A stretch of DNA of 64,000 bases from positions 1,922,001 to 1,986,000 of the forward strand of contig JBCAQO010000003.1 of assembly GCA_039111635.1 (NCBI GenBank), read 5' to 3'. Positions within the stretch are counted from its first letter, which is position 1, and each line of letters begins with the position of its first letter. The notes beneath the pieces are model-generated. The model searched no databases. It was given only the letters and a program-made list of their open reading frames with translations, and was not told the DNA's origin. Below are positions 46,529-58,305 of this stretch, piece by piece. Both the position numbers and the translations under genes were made by a program. The stretch comes from Heterobasidion occidentale. Lineage: Eukaryota; Basidiomycota; Agaricomycetes; Russulales; Bondarzewiaceae.

Positions 46529-49500
46529 ATGTGCCATGCATGGCATGGATGTTGTATCCAAATATCTGAACAGCCACCTGTGAAACACATCTATAATCCG
46601 TTAGCTCGAGCCGCAGCGGCCAGCCCGCAATATGCGAACCCTCAATGGTACCAACAAGCAGCATCGCACGTCAAGATACTTCAAGCAGGACGCAGAACGG
46701 AAGTGGCATGTCATGTGCATGGTAGATGGAGTTCCAGACTTCCATAGTGTTGACGACCCGCTCCAAGATCATATAGGCGTGTTTGATCGGCAGTTTGGAC
46801 GCGGTGGCCAGGAAAGAGTCCGTTTTCATAGTAAGAAGTGGAGGTGATCCTGTTCGCCGCTTGCAAGCACAGCTGGGCACACACGGCATCAACACCGCTT
46901 CGCGACCTCACCTGAGTAGACTACATGAGAAACTGTTGGAAATCAACAGCGAAACAATTGCGTCGTCATCTGACGTTTGAAGAACGACACGGTAGTTGCC
47001 GGTCTGGCTTTGCCACCAACGCACATTTGCCTCAGCAATCCAGAAAATTCAAGCTGATCGCCCTTCAACCTGCCTTTAACTCACCAGCAGTCTCCTATGC
47101 ATGGATACTCTGATATTCCTCGAACGTGCCTCTCTTAAACGTGGTCCCTCACATGCTGACTTACAAGACAGCCACGCGAGGAGAGTCAAGTTAGAGTATG
47201 GCTCTCCAGACCCTGCTCCATCTCAAAAACCCCCATCGCGTGGTATCCTCCATGTAGTTCTACCAGAAGAATGTATCGGCCTTCATCAGAAAAGCCTTGA
47301 ATATCGAACGATTGCGAACGCTGCCATTCAGAGATCTATAGAGGAGCTAGCGAGCCAAGGCAGGAGAGTCGATTTGGAGCATGGAGTCAACATGCGGTGA
47401 GTGTGCATGATACGTTGCATTATCACTTTTGTCACAGATACAACCTCCTAGCTCAGACCCAATTCAAATCAAGTGGTACGCTCAATACTGTGAAAACGCT
47501 CATTGTTCGTTCTACTGACCCAACCCGATAGGATATCGGATCACTCCATCAAGGACAATTTTCTCGGATTTGAAGGGAAGGGTAAGTTTGAAAAGGAGAT
47601 TGAATGCCCAAACTCTGCCCGAAAAACAGTCTCAAGATCGACATCCTTCTCACTCGTGCGCAACTCTAAATCAGAGCCAGATTCGGACATACCTGGTCTG
47701 GGTATATACTATGGAACTGTGGATAGAGGCAGCCTTGTGCCTCGCAGCGATGCTGACGAAGTCGACGAGCTTGCTGCTGGTACGAAGAAGTGCTATATTT
47801 GTGACGCTAGATTGCCAACTCCAAGTTACAGATGACGCATCGCTCGTCCACAACCTTCAGGCTGACTCAGAGCAAGATATTGATATACCTGGTCTGGGTC
47901 TATACTATGGACATGCGCATATAGGCAGCCTTGTGCCTCGTAGCGATGCCGACGAAGTCGACGAGCTTGCTGATGGTATGAAGTAATGCTATATCTGCGA
48001 CGTTAAAATGCTAACTCCAAGTTACAGATGACGCACCCTCTTCACTCGTTCACAACCCTAATGTAGAACGAGATATTGATATACCTGGTCTGGGTCTTCG
48101 CTCCGGTACTATGAACCGAGGCAGCATCATGTCTCGCAACGACCCGTTTCCACTCATAGCTCAGCTTGCTGATGGTATGAAGGAGTCCCGTAACTACGGC
48201 GTCATAACACTAATTTGGCGCCATAGACGATGAGTTCACAAGCACTCCTGCAAAGGAACGAGCAGCGGATAACATCGACATCCAAGCTTCGAACGTCGGT
48301 TTAGCTATTCACGACTCTGACGGTGAACTGGACGTACGCGCTACATCCACTGAGGAGCCTGAAAGATACACACCATCCCCGTTTAGGACGGCTCAAGCAC
48401 TCATCGCTCAAAGCAGCGATGACTTATATTCATCCATAAACGAGGGATTTGAAAACCTCCACCAAGAACGCAATCTGGACAACTCCTCAGCTGAAGAGTC
48501 GGATAGTTCAGTGAACGAATCTGGGTCTGGCGGTTGGGAAGACTTTGCCCAGCACGAACCACAGGTTGTTTCGCAGGGAACCGCTAGTCGCCCAACATCG
48601 AATAGATCATCAACCGACATTTCGTCAGCCTTTTCTTGTTCCAACAGGGTAAACTCACATTTATATTTATCAACCAGCACCAAGAACACAAAACGCATAG
48701 CGAAACCTGGAAGTCAGGCGAAAAAGCCCTCACTAATATCAACTGTCCCTTCCAAGGACCTCCAGGTTATACCAATACCCAGAGGAAGTTATGCTCGCGC
48801 CAGACGCGTTATCGTCCCTTCAAACTCCTCCGCACCCCTCATGACGGTGAACATTCGTTCAGAACTACAATTCATCCATCGACCGACCCCTACAAACCCT
48901 CACTAGTGCGTCTAGTTGTGTTGCGACTGCGGATAGCCAGTGAGCTAAGCGCATCCTTTGGTAGCCATAGAATTTCCAAATATTCCTTGCCTGCCGATTC
49001 TGAGGACAATGACGGCCGTAACGTGCAAGATGTGACCATCATTGCGGACACTGCAATTATTGGATACGGATTTAATGGGGACAATCATAGACCTTCCCAA
49101 ATATCTCTGATCCCTCCCATGAGACCGGTATGTTTCTATCGACGCTAAGGAAGGGACACGGCTGACGCGCCACCAGGATAGGCATCCCCGACGAGTTGAG
49201 CTACCTGACCAGGCTCATAGCATGGTGCAGGAGACGGTCACTGGCATTGCTAAAAGAAATCGAGGCATCAGTGCTTTGGCTGCAATTTCCGGAGATGACT
49301 CAGAGTTCACGTTTGCGTCAGGTGGACATGATGGGTTCGTGTTCCTTTGGACCATCCGCTCTCAAGGCGCCAAATATTACACGCGACGTATCCACAAGCT
49401 AGAGCAGTTCGAGCAGTCTAGCAGCGTGATCGCGCTGGCTTATCGCTCTGCGGATAACAGTCTCCTGTCTGCAGCTGGCCGGAAGCTGTCGACGTCCAAA

Positions 49501-50062
49501 CACATGTCCACTTACAGGTACACCTCCACATTGATGTCAAACAACGTGCGTCAGATTCACACCTCGCTCGAAGATCCAAACCTGGTGATCCTCGAAGTTA
49601 GTTTCCACAATGACCTCCATTCGACTGCAGCAAGCTGATACGTCGTCCATATTCTATAAATACCAGGTTGAGCACATTCATCGCCAAATCCAGATATTCG
49701 ATCTTCGCCAACACGGTTTCGATCGAGAGCCTTGCATGAGTTTCGGCCATAGGTGTGATATCAAGGGTAACGGCGCTCTCGACAACCGGTATTACCGTGG
49801 GAGTAGCTACCTTTGCTATTTCGCGCGAGGGTATCAGGATGGAACAGTGAAGCTCTGGGACTTTCGAAACGCCGAAGTAAGTACTTTTCCCGTGGACCCC
49901 GCCATCTAGATCCATATTGTCTTTCAGAGGCCCGTTTTGAAACTTTCATGCGAAGTGCGGGACCCAAAGCCTGTCACACACGCTGCTTTCGCTGGATCGG
50001 ACGTTGCAGCCTACAGTGCGAATAGACTGACTTTGTTTAGCGCGTTCAGCAAAAGTGCATAA
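46529..50062 (+). CDS. WD40 protein with a tandemly duplicated exon region (5' structure uncertain)
   Basis: The C-terminal part is a WD40-like propeller: ISALAAISGDDSEFTFASGG followed by HDGFVFLWTIR, SSSVIALAYRSADNSLLSAA, HIHRQIQIFDLRQHGFDRE, YFARGYQDGTVKLWDFRNAE and VTHAAFAGSDVAAYSANR, ending at TAA 50060-50062. Upstream is disordered sequence with three tandem copies of an exon coding DIPGLGxYYG..GSLVPRSDADEVDEL at 47643-48178. Further upstream, frames such as PLARAAAASPQYANPQWYQQ (46586) and GRGILHVVLPEE-like sequence (47227) look coding, but I could not join them reliably. A junction near 48880-48940 also changes frame, by an intron or another base loss. The true start may be anywhere from 46529 to 47101. 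I do not recognise the specific family. Confidence 0.5.
47643..48230 (+). repeat. Three 196-bp exon-intron tandem units
   Basis: The core acctggtctg starts at 47691, 47887 and 48083, spaced exactly 196 bp. Each unit is a 144-nt exon plus a 52-nt intron. The first two introns are clearly similar, both ending aactccaagttacag; the third is more diverged but keeps the length and phase. Units encode D-I-P-G-L-G and V-P-R-S-D-A-D-E repeats. Confidence 0.85.
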
Positions 50063-50221
50063 TGCGCGTTCCTTTCATGTCTCTTTATACAAGCCGCTAC
50101 GTAGTCCAATGCCGCCAATGGAGTTGTCAAAAGAAACCATTGCAATCGTTACGGGAGACAAGAGGCGAGTGCGCATCAGATCGGTTCAGGAGTGAGAGCA
50201 TGCGTTATAGCCTGATTGCGT

Positions 50222-52315
50222 TCAGCCGCTCTTCGTCCAGCCTCCCAGCTCGATGGCGAAAGCAACCGCAAGCTTGGAGAATTGTAGCATATGCGAGAAA
50301 CTGAACTCGTCGGAGATATCGATACGACTGTCAGGCAAGATTAGCGGACAACTTGGGATGAAAGACATTTCTTACTCGTTAGTTGAGTGGATGTTCTGAT
50401 TAGAGGATCTGCGCGTCAAAATTTGTTACTAACGACTTGATCCACAGTCGACATACCTTGTTCGAGTTCTCGAAACTGCTTTCTGTAAGCGAGATGGTGA
50501 GTGCGTGATTAGACGAACACGATGTCAGACTAGCCTATAGTGAATGAACTTGGGTATCCAGCCTTGCCCCACGATGCGCTGCGGAAAGTTTGAATAAAGG
50601 CACGGTCGGATCAAGTGATGCAGACACATACTGATCACTGCACGCATATCCGCACTTGGTCTCGACGTAAGGGATGTCTAAATACGCGTCGACAAGTTGT
50701 TTGTTGAACTCCGTCAATCTGTGTGGAATTCAAGATTCAGCAGTGCTCTCGAAATCACAAATCGCCTGACTGACCCGGCGTCCACGTAATCGGTAATGAT
50801 CCCCACTTCCTCCCGCGTTCCTCGCTTGACCCATGCTGTCATGTCAAACTAAGTGGTATCGATGAGCACGAGAATGAGGACCGGCGGCAGCGTGGCAGGC
50901 ACCTGACTCATTGCAAGAACGTTCGCTGAACGTTCCTCGTAAGCTTTGGCTACTGCTTGTGATCCGAGTAGGCCGCCTTCCTGGATTGGAAGGGTTGTAA
51001 GTATATCAAAAAGCTTTGAATGGCAATGTAGCACCTCTGCAGAGTACCAATGAAATTCGACGTGTTGTACGGGACGGAAGTCCGAAGCAATTAAAGCACG
51101 ATAAGATTCCAGGATCGTGACTGTACCCGACCCGTCGTCGTCGGCCCCTACCGAAATGAACCCAAAAGTTATATCACAAACGCAATTGCTAAATGTGACT
51201 TCTTACCTGGCGCTGGTAAGAAAGGCCACATGTTGGTGCTGCAGCAGATATCAATACGCAGTAGATTGCATGTTGTCAGAAGCTCACCTATCTTGATGGG
51301 CGCTTATGATCACAACACCATCGTCCGTCGGAGAAGATCCGTTTATTCGGACAATCTGGTGGAAGATCAATGCTAGACTGATTCAGACAATGAGGTTGCT
51401 TACGATCGAGTTCTGACCCCAAGGATGGACATGTTCCGACTGCTTGATATTCTTCTGAAGTCCCTTAGAAGCATATGTTGCAGTGATCTGCAAAGGAACT
51501 TTTGTCATCAGAAGTTCAGTCATGTGGAAAGGAGAGAAAAACCTCAGATATCTTGGAATATAGCCACTGCTGACTTTGACGTCCGGTCTGTAAGAATCCA
51601 AGGTACAAAACTTTTGAGAATTCAAATTTGCTATACAAGGTCGTCTACTTACGTCACTGCGGTAATCTGGCTACTTGATCAGCAAGCGCAAAAGACAGAA
51701 GGTCATAGAGCACATACATCTCGTGCGGAAGCTGCTCAGCTTCTCCAAATTCTCCTTGGGACCTTCGGTCGAGAGCGTCCGGAGGACGCCCTTGACCTGT
51801 TCAGTGGCGTTAGGAGTTGGGTATGCTAAGGTTCAAAGTGTCGTTTGAGTAGATATACAGGGCCATTACTGACCGCCACTAAAGCTGGACAGACATACAC
51901 AGCGCCTTCTCCCGGAATTGAGCAGAGTACCCTAACTCGCGCGCTTCAGTACTAGTATTGTAAAGCATGGTAAGTCACATGAGTCGTGATTAGATGAAAC
52001 TGCAATTACATGTCGAAGAACTTGATACCTCGCGCTTTGGCGTGAATCTGGCGGGTTGAGAGTGGATCGTGTAATTCGGAAGTAAGAGACCCCTCGGCTA
52101 GATACAAAGTGGAAAGTCACCTTCTCTAATTCAGTCATCCAGACAGGTGACTGGCCCTCCATCTGGATCAATCTAAGGCTGTTCAAATCCAAGTCGAACC
52201 CATCGCCTCCGGCGAAGGAATCAAGATTTAGCACTTCATTAACAGTCAATGGGGACTGGGAAGGAAGCGCAACAACAGTGCAGGCAAGGACGACGAAACC
52301 GAACAAAGACTTCAT
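50222..52315 (-). CDS. Secreted M28 zinc aminopeptidase (leucyl aminopeptidase type)
   Basis: ATG 52315 begins a signal peptide ([19 protein letters not shown]). The propeptide contains [31 protein letters not shown] and [19 protein letters not shown]. The catalytic domain has [27 protein letters not shown] (H and D metal ligands), [10 protein letters not shown] (bridging Asp), [14 protein letters not shown] (catalytic and metal Glu pair), IITDYVDAG (Asp ligand) and YACSDHASW (final His). Family M28E enzymes release N-terminal residues and need two Zn ions. About 14 exons were read, all joins in frame. The intron after SSFTI starts ATAG|GCTAGT, so it is a GC-AG intron or has lost a base. The end is WTKSG and TGA at 50222-50224. 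Confidence 0.87.
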
Positions 52316-52492
52316 GGTGATGGACGAGCAAAGAGTAAGTCAACAAGTGGTGACGTCTCGCGCAGCGTGTATCCAGACGCTACCCGTTTTGGACATGGAA
52401 GGGCGAAAGGACCAACAATCGCCACGTTCGAAACGCGTCAAAAGTTTCCTCGTCCAGTTTCCTCGTCACTCACGGCTTTTATCCTACACAAT
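52316..52492. promoter_or_regulatory. Divergent promoter of the M28 aminopeptidase and uL11m
   Basis: This 177-bp gap separates start codons on opposite strands; both promoters lie here. No element was recognised. Confidence 0.4.
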
Positions 52493-52985
52493 ATGTCGAG
52501 GGCTGCTAATGCGAAAGCACAGGTCGTGGTGTGTACATTGAACTGCTCTCAATTGTCACCATTCTTATTTGCTCCAGCGCATCTTGATCTCCGCAGGCAA
52601 AGCCGCCCCGACACCACCAGTCGGCCCCGCGCTCGGTGCTCGCGGCGTCAAGTCGATGGACTTCTGTAAGGAGTTCAATGCTCGAACGGCACACCTTGAG
52701 CCTGGGATTCCTACCCCGACCCTCATAACTATTCAGCCAGACCGTTCGTTCACATTTATCACTAAGACACCTCCGACTTCGTATTTCCTCAAGAAAGCGG
52801 CCGGTATTGAGAAAGGTACTGGCCGCCCCGGCCACGAGATCGTTGGCACCATCAGCCTCAAACACGTGTATGAGATTGCGAAGATCAAGGCTACTGATGA
52901 GCATCTCAAACACTTGAGGCTCGAGGCTATCGCGAGCACAATCATTTCATCGGCGCGGACTTTGGGGGTGCAAGTTGTACCGTAA
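52493..52985 (+). CDS. MRPL11: Mitochondrial large ribosomal subunit protein uL11m
   Basis: Two exons (52493-52528 and 52578-52985) encode 147 residues. After a short N-terminus the L11 signature appears: ISAGKAAPTPPVGPALGARG (Pro-rich GTPase-centre hinge), then MDFCKEFNART, then PTPTLITIQPDRSFTFITKT, PPTSYFLKKAAGI with the conserved K-A-A-G-I, and GTISLKHVYEIAKIK. uL11 binds the stalk base of the large subunit with the 23S-type rRNA GTPase centre; the yeast mitochondrial protein is Mrpl19. The length and lack of a distinct presequence fit the fungal mitochondrial form, whose cytosolic counterpart (Rpl12) is longer and different. Confidence 0.92.
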
Positions 52986-54198
52986 CGCCCGTTGGGCTTA
53001 CATCTATTGTTGCATCCACGGTGTGCGTTTCCTCATTCACGCGCATGTTCAGCTGCTGATCCCTTCGATCTTCTCAACAGGTGCCCTGCCCTGACACGCT
53101 CCGAAACCCCATCTGTGTTAGACCATGCTGTACATACACTCGTGATAATAGCGGCGCTGGGAGGCGTTGTGGGCGCTATTGGTGCAGAGATTCTAATCCT
53201 GGTGAGTGATCCGCGGGGGTGCAAGAAGTCGAGGGGAGCTGCAGAGTACATTGTGTATACGAGTACGGTAGGATGAGTAAGCGTCGCGGAACGGCCAAGG
53301 AGATGCCAAACATATCAAAAGATGGATGATCGATTTGAGTTGGGCGAAATAAAATTAAGCTCTATCTCTCATGAGAGACAGGCAGGCCAAGAGAGACTGG
53401 ACGTTGTATCTTCTTATTCAATGCTGTGGTCGCCCAAAGTTCATGGCCGACATTGCCCATTCAGGACGGGAGGTATTGTGTTCCTCAGTCATTCATTAGT
53501 CAAGGCAGGTATGTGCCATGTCGAGTTTACAGCGGTCGAACAAGCAGAACTTTCTTATCTCCATCGCCTTGTACTGCGTAAGGTATTTCCGACACGCTGT
53601 GGACACGCACAATCCAGCGGAGACGCAAACCGGGGGATGTTTTGACAGTGTCCAAAGTCTCGATCCCAACTTGCCATATTCAGTTTCTTCCTCACCGCGT
53701 GGAGGCTGGTCAATAACGATTTGAACGCGCTCTTGTTTCTCAACTGAACGACCCCCGGATTTCCCCGTCCTTTTGCTCTGGTAAAGCTCGCATTTTTTCG
53801 AGATCTCTCTCGTTCCCTTCCTGGAGATTTTTCCGTCTTCTCCCCTTCTTCCATGGTACGTTTCGCACATCTCCTGCGACCCGAGCGCTTACCCTATCCC
53901 TCGTGTTGTTTGCCGATCAAGCTGGCCTCGGCCTGAACACGGATTTGGAGCCCTGCTCCGCTGAACAAGGCTCGAGCAGACATCATGAAGCCCACCTTCT
54001 CGTGTCGACACGTTTGCGGCCTTGTATTCAGTTCTATCTGTCACTGCGTCCACGTTCCCGATCGTACAGCTCACCATCAGTCGAAAACAAGAAATCGTTG
54101 CCTCCGGCCTGATATAAAGGAAGACGTGCTTCGGCATGTTCTGCCAGCTTTCGAAGCAAACGTAGACTTCCCTCTTGCATAATTCCCCCCCAGCCATC
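52986..54198. other. Intergenic, 1.2 kb, no gene supported
   Basis: Several short frames occur. One on the plus strand near 53090-53200 codes a hydrophobic stretch (LVIIAALGGVVGAIGAEI) but has no start context or homology that I know. Another at 53496-53870 on the minus strand is basic and featureless. T/C-rich sequence before 54199 is consistent with the DUF6593-type gene promoter. Confidence 0.4.
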
Positions 54199-55012
54199 AT
54201 GTCCACGACCACGAACGACGTACTTTCCTGGACATCTCAAGACCCCCGTGAGAGCCAACTCTTCAACTCTTGGGGGTAGTCTATCGCTTCCACGTGTGCT
54301 ATCCCGCATATAGAGCCCACGATCACACCTGACACTGTGTTGCACTAGACGGACACCAACGCTCAAGGCCAGAGCGTCACAACGGTTTGGCGTGCCATTC
54401 GACCCAATAAAGAAGATCGCGTAGCCAAGCTCGAGTGGGCACCCAATGGTGGCCTTGGACGTGCTGTCATCGGAAAGGTGCAGAAATGTCATCTCTGTCA
54501 TCGAAGAATTTTGATGTACGGTTCAAGTAGCATATTGTGCCAATGGCGGATCTCGTCCGTCGTGACCCTCGCATCTCGGTGCGTTGTTGGTTTCAAATCG
54601 ATGTTTTCCCTCCTGACCTTCTGTGTCTAGAACTGCAGGGTGTTCAATGGCCCTGACGGCTTTCAATATCGCTGGCGGCCAAGCCAGACCAGCCAAGATA
54701 TCGTCGTAAGTCATACACTGTGCACCCTTCTCGGCTTCTCTGACCATTCCACCACCTCAGCTACAAGATCCCAACAGCAACGTTATAGCATTCGTGCGCC
54801 CCACCTCCCCTGTTCGCTATCCCGGCATCGGAGATGTCCATGCCGAGCTGCATTTTGTTCGCGCGGCCGGTGCTGGTGTTGTGGTATGCCATACTATTAT
54901 TTACGGGATGCTCGACGAGATACTCATTCAAGCGCAGATGCACCCTCCGCTCATGGACACCGTCACCGTGACGGCCATGCTTTACCGCTTCGCTTCGGCG
55001 TTCAATCTGTGA
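54199..55012 (+). CDS. DUF6593-type protein, Agaricomycete family, with a frameshift
   Basis: I recall this family as DUF6593. Exons from ATG 54199 give MSTTTNDVLSWTSQDPRESQ, then VVYRFH, TTVWRAIRPNKEDRVAKLEW, APNGGLGRAVIGK, NGPDGFQYRWRPS, QDPNSNVIAFVRPT, DVHAELHFVRAAGAG and MDTVTVTAMLYRFASAFNL, ending at TGA 55010-55012. The W-x-N-K-E-D-R-V-A-K-L-E and R-W-R-P-S motifs recur in the family, whose function is unknown. The first exon reads TGG GGG TAG at 54271-54279; a sixth G in the G run (54272-54276) would give WGVVYRFH, so one base appears lost. Introns are inferred from consensus sites. Confidence 0.68.
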
Positions 55013-55414
55013 TATATATTAGCGGGAAAACGGACTTTCTATTGTACGATTGAAGGCAGACTGAATCGAAAATGTAACGCATCCCTGTATGATTGTTCGG
55101 CGTAACCTCGTTATCATGTGTTGTTTTATGTACGCATTTGCCCGTTGTACAACATGTAGTGTCATGCGGTCCCTATCGAGGGACAGCCTATGAAATGTGG
55201 CGAATACAGGTTCACCAAATGTGCAAGTCGGCGCAAGTGGCAGGCACTTGGAAGGCTTCCGTGAAACAGGCGCCGTCAGACTTCAGAGTCATAGAATTCT
55301 TCTCCACGTGTAATAGATGCAGTTCCGATAGCTTCTGGAAAACGACACAGACACGCTGCAATTCGAAGCAAAATATTTTCGCAACGATACGGTACGACAT
55401 GATCATACGACAGG
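55013..55414. other. Intergenic between convergent genes
   Basis: 3' flanks of the DUF6593-type gene and the AhpD-like gene. Nothing was recognised. Confidence 0.45.
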
Positions 55415-56602
55415 TCACAATTTGGCAGTCGCCGGGTATTTCTTCGGTTGCAAAACCTCAAGAAGGGTATCAATGGTGCGGATGACCCATTCCGTGCCTT
55501 CATCGCCGGAAAGCCATTTATCTTCCTCGTTTAGACCCTGCACGGTACGGGCCTTAAGAAGGCCAAAAACGTGGCTTGTAAGCTGGGGTCCGACTCCCCC
55601 TTCCGCGCGCAGACAAGCGACGCCAACAACGGAACCAAGAGTCCGGCTGAGGTTGCCTTGCTCATTCTCCCCAGGCAGGGGTGCCAGAACGGAGCCGTAT
55701 GACTGGATTATAAACGCTAAAATAGTGCGGCCCCTCAGCATCGGGCTCGGGGCTCAGAGTCATGATTGGAGGCATAACAAAGTTTCCGCTACAGTGAAGA
55801 AGGGGACAAAGCGGCGGACGCACAGATGAAGTCTGGGTGGTATGAACCCAATTTGTCGTAAAGCTTCACCTCGTGCGGAGCGTAAATCGAGTTCCACAGC
55901 GCCTGTCCCCTCGAAAGAACAGCCTCGATGTTCTCGGGAGTGGACGTCCTTAAAGCCCCGGCCAATCCGTCAGCAGTGACTTCACGGACAAAACGCGAGC
56001 GCAGATCGTTTTGAGAGATGTTCGCTCATGCTGGTGTATCACATACCTATGGGATTCAGTCCTCAGGATTCCCTTCACATCCTCTTCGACAGCTTCCATG
56101 AGTCCTGAGAGGGTAAGAATCGTCTAGAATGCGGTGTTTCGCCGAGGTCCGTCAACCGCACGCAAGTGAATCCTGAAGCCACGTACTCGAGGAACACCAA
56201 CGAAGATCGTACTCTTTAATGCCGATTCTCGCATGATGGCAGCTTTCATTACTGCCTCGGAGAGACTTCGTCGAGAACTAGCATCGTTGTAGTCCTTTCT
56301 GGTCGTAAACTTGTACAGGTGGCCAATTGAAGAAGGTACATTCGCTGTCAAGAGTGTACATGTCTATCGTCGATATCCACCAGTGCCAGCGCCAAGTCCA
56401 ATCAGATGCTGCGATTAGGCATTTGGCGAACAACCATGCTTACAGACAACACTAGCCACCCATTCTCAACTCTTCTTTGCTGAGCATCATTAAACGTGCT
56501 GGTCAAAACAGCATGCAGCTTGGGTACGGGAGGGCTGGGTAATGATTGTGTGCTTCGGGATGAGAGTAACTGCTTGACAACGGGCGGCAGATGCTTCACC
56601 AT
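55415..56602 (-). CDS. AhpD/carboxymuconolactone decarboxylase-like protein, with a frameshift
   Basis: Minus strand, ATG 56602, stop at 55415. The readable protein begins MVKHLPPVVKQLLSSRSTQS and continues LYKFTTRKDYNDASSRRSL, LSEAVMKAAIMRESALKST, TLSGLMEAVEEDVKGILRTE, RTSTPENIEAVLSRGQALW, EVKLYDKLGSYHPDF, SFIIQSYGSVLAPLPG, NLSRTLGSVVGVACLRAEGG and GPQLTSHVFGLLKAR. The all-helical layout with LGSYHPDF and an ACLRAEG-type helix resembles AhpD-like proteins of mushrooms, but the CxxC redox motif of AhpD is not present, so no reaction can be assigned. Near 56007-56016 one base seems lost between HERTSL and QNDLRSRFVREV. Four introns are inferred (about 80, 70, 100 nt and one short). Confidence 0.6.
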
Positions 56603-56912
56603 GTTCGGGACGATGGATAAATGAGATTGGCAAAGCCGTGTAAGTGAAATATTCTCTAGGTGTCGTCAGCATGACCTGCATTCACCAACAACTCGCACAA
56701 ACAAACACTAAGATAATAATGTGTGACAGCGGACGCGCAGCACTCAGTACCGTACATCACAAATTCACAACGACGTGTTAATACTAAAGGATGAGTTCAA
56801 GACGAGATAGGAATATTCCCTGAACATGAGACCCGCACAACAGGCCTACAGGGAAGGGTATAGGGGAATAGGTGATCAAGCGAACGGGTCACGGAGGGGA
56901 CATAAAGGTCCT
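56603..56912. other. Intergenic, no gene seen
   Basis: A 310-bp gap between two minus-strand genes (upstream of the AhpD-like gene, downstream of GH128). Confidence 0.4.
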
Positions 56913-58305
56913 TCAAGGGTTGATAAAGAGGAAGCCGAGGTCGGTCGGGGACCCGCTAGAAGTCATGAGTCTGTCCAAGTCGTTTACACCCTGCATATCA
57001 CCCATCACGCCTGCAAAAACAATCAGGATGAAACGAAGCGTTTGAATAATCTGGATCAACTTACCGAAGGGGAAGTAAGCGAGGACATAGTCGGTAGAGT
57101 CCATCCAACTGTTGACAGTGGACATGAAGCTGAAAATATCATCCTTGGAGCACTGAGCACCACCATTGAAGTTCTGATGGCAGGTCTTAGTAATGCTCTT
57201 GATGATTGTGTATGATACATACCTGGCAAGCGTATTCGGTAACCATGACGGGCTTATTGAAGCCGTTGTGCCACTTCTCGACGTAGGCAATGAAATCCGC
57301 CGCTTTAACGTCGTACCAGTGAAGAGCAACGAAATCAAACTAAAGAAATGAAGAGAATGAGCGATGTCTATGAAAAGATTGGCACGAATGCTTACTTCGC
57401 AGCCACCGTTACAGGCCGAGACGAAGTTTTGAACCCAGGTGAAGCCGTTAGGGTTCGAGGACGTAGCAGGCGAGCCAAGCTGGTAGCCCTGAGACCTCAA
57501 CGGCGCCAAGTATTGCTTCCAGAGCTGAGCACCACGGTCAGGGGTCATGTTAGATTGGCCGGACTCGTTAGGTCTAGACGGCATGTTTATTAGGCTTACA
57601 GATCAACAGGCAGGAGCGGCACTTACTCGTTGAAGCCCAGGGCGATGTTCGCGTAGCCTTTCACGACTTTCTTAGAGAAATCGGAAACTTGGTTCTCACC
57701 CCAAAGCATGGGCATGCAGTTGAAACCAAGGGACCAACAGTTGTCGGGGAGCTCTGGACTCCAAGTGTAGAGGCTACAGCGCCAAGTTATAGTGAATTAG
57801 TCGGCGAATACGTAGCTGAAGATTGAGCTTACTAGTTGACCTTGGAAGTCTTGAAGTTCTTCAAGTACGACTGGTTGCCGTTCGGCCACGCAAGACCGCC
57901 TTTGCCGCTTCCGTTGCTGCCGCTGGAGCTGCCGCTGGAAGCGGCGCTGGTAGTTGCGACAGCCTGAGAGGCGGAGCTGGTAGTGTGCGGCTTCGCGGTC
58001 GTGGTGGCGGCAGCCTTCGTGGTGGATGCGGCAGCCTTCGTGGTCGTGACAGCGGCCTTAGAAGTGGTTTCGGGAGCAGGTGCAGTGGTAGAAGCCTCTG
58101 CAGAGCTAGCTGACCTAGGCTTGCAGCGCTTAGAAGATGTGTCGCGCTTTCTCTTGGCTATGCTGTCATGACCACGGATAGGCGAGCGGCCAACGTTGTG
58201 GTGACCGGAGCCAGCGAGAGCGTTCACTGGGGAGGCGGTGAAGGAGCAGGCGAGAATGGCGAGGGTGGAGATGGTAAGGAGGTTCAAAAATTTGAGTGCT
58301 GCCAT
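56913..58305 (-). CDS. GH128 (Glyco_hydro_cc) secreted beta-1,3-glucanase
   Basis: ATG 58305 starts a signal peptide (MAALKFLNLLTISTLAILA). A Ser/Thr/Ala-rich linker (about residues 50-140) with TTTKAA repeats follows, typical of O-mannosylated wall proteins. The catalytic domain has GLAWPNGN, LYTWSPELPDNCWSLGF, CMPMLWGENQ, GYANIALGFNEPNESG (with the acid/base Glu in FNEPN), LGSPATSSNPNGFTWVQNF, FDFVALHWYDVKAADFI, KPVMVTEYACQNFNGGAQC (with the nucleophile Glu in TEYACQ), DYVLAYFPFGVM and SGSPTDLGFLFINP. GH128 enzymes hydrolyse beta-1,3-glucans in the fungal wall. Six exons join in frame. Related wall anchor proteins (Asl1) share this layout. Confidence 0.88.

Noticed and set aside
53033..53276. 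Hydrophobic frame after uL11m
   Set aside because: No start context, no recognised family, and length close to chance for this composition.
55660..55760. Apparent frameshift reading PHYFSVYNPVIR..WGE in the AhpD-like gene
   Set aside because: The in-frame alternative SFIIQSYGSVLAPLPGENEQ, reached through an acceptor at ATTTTAG, fits the downstream exon without any base change.
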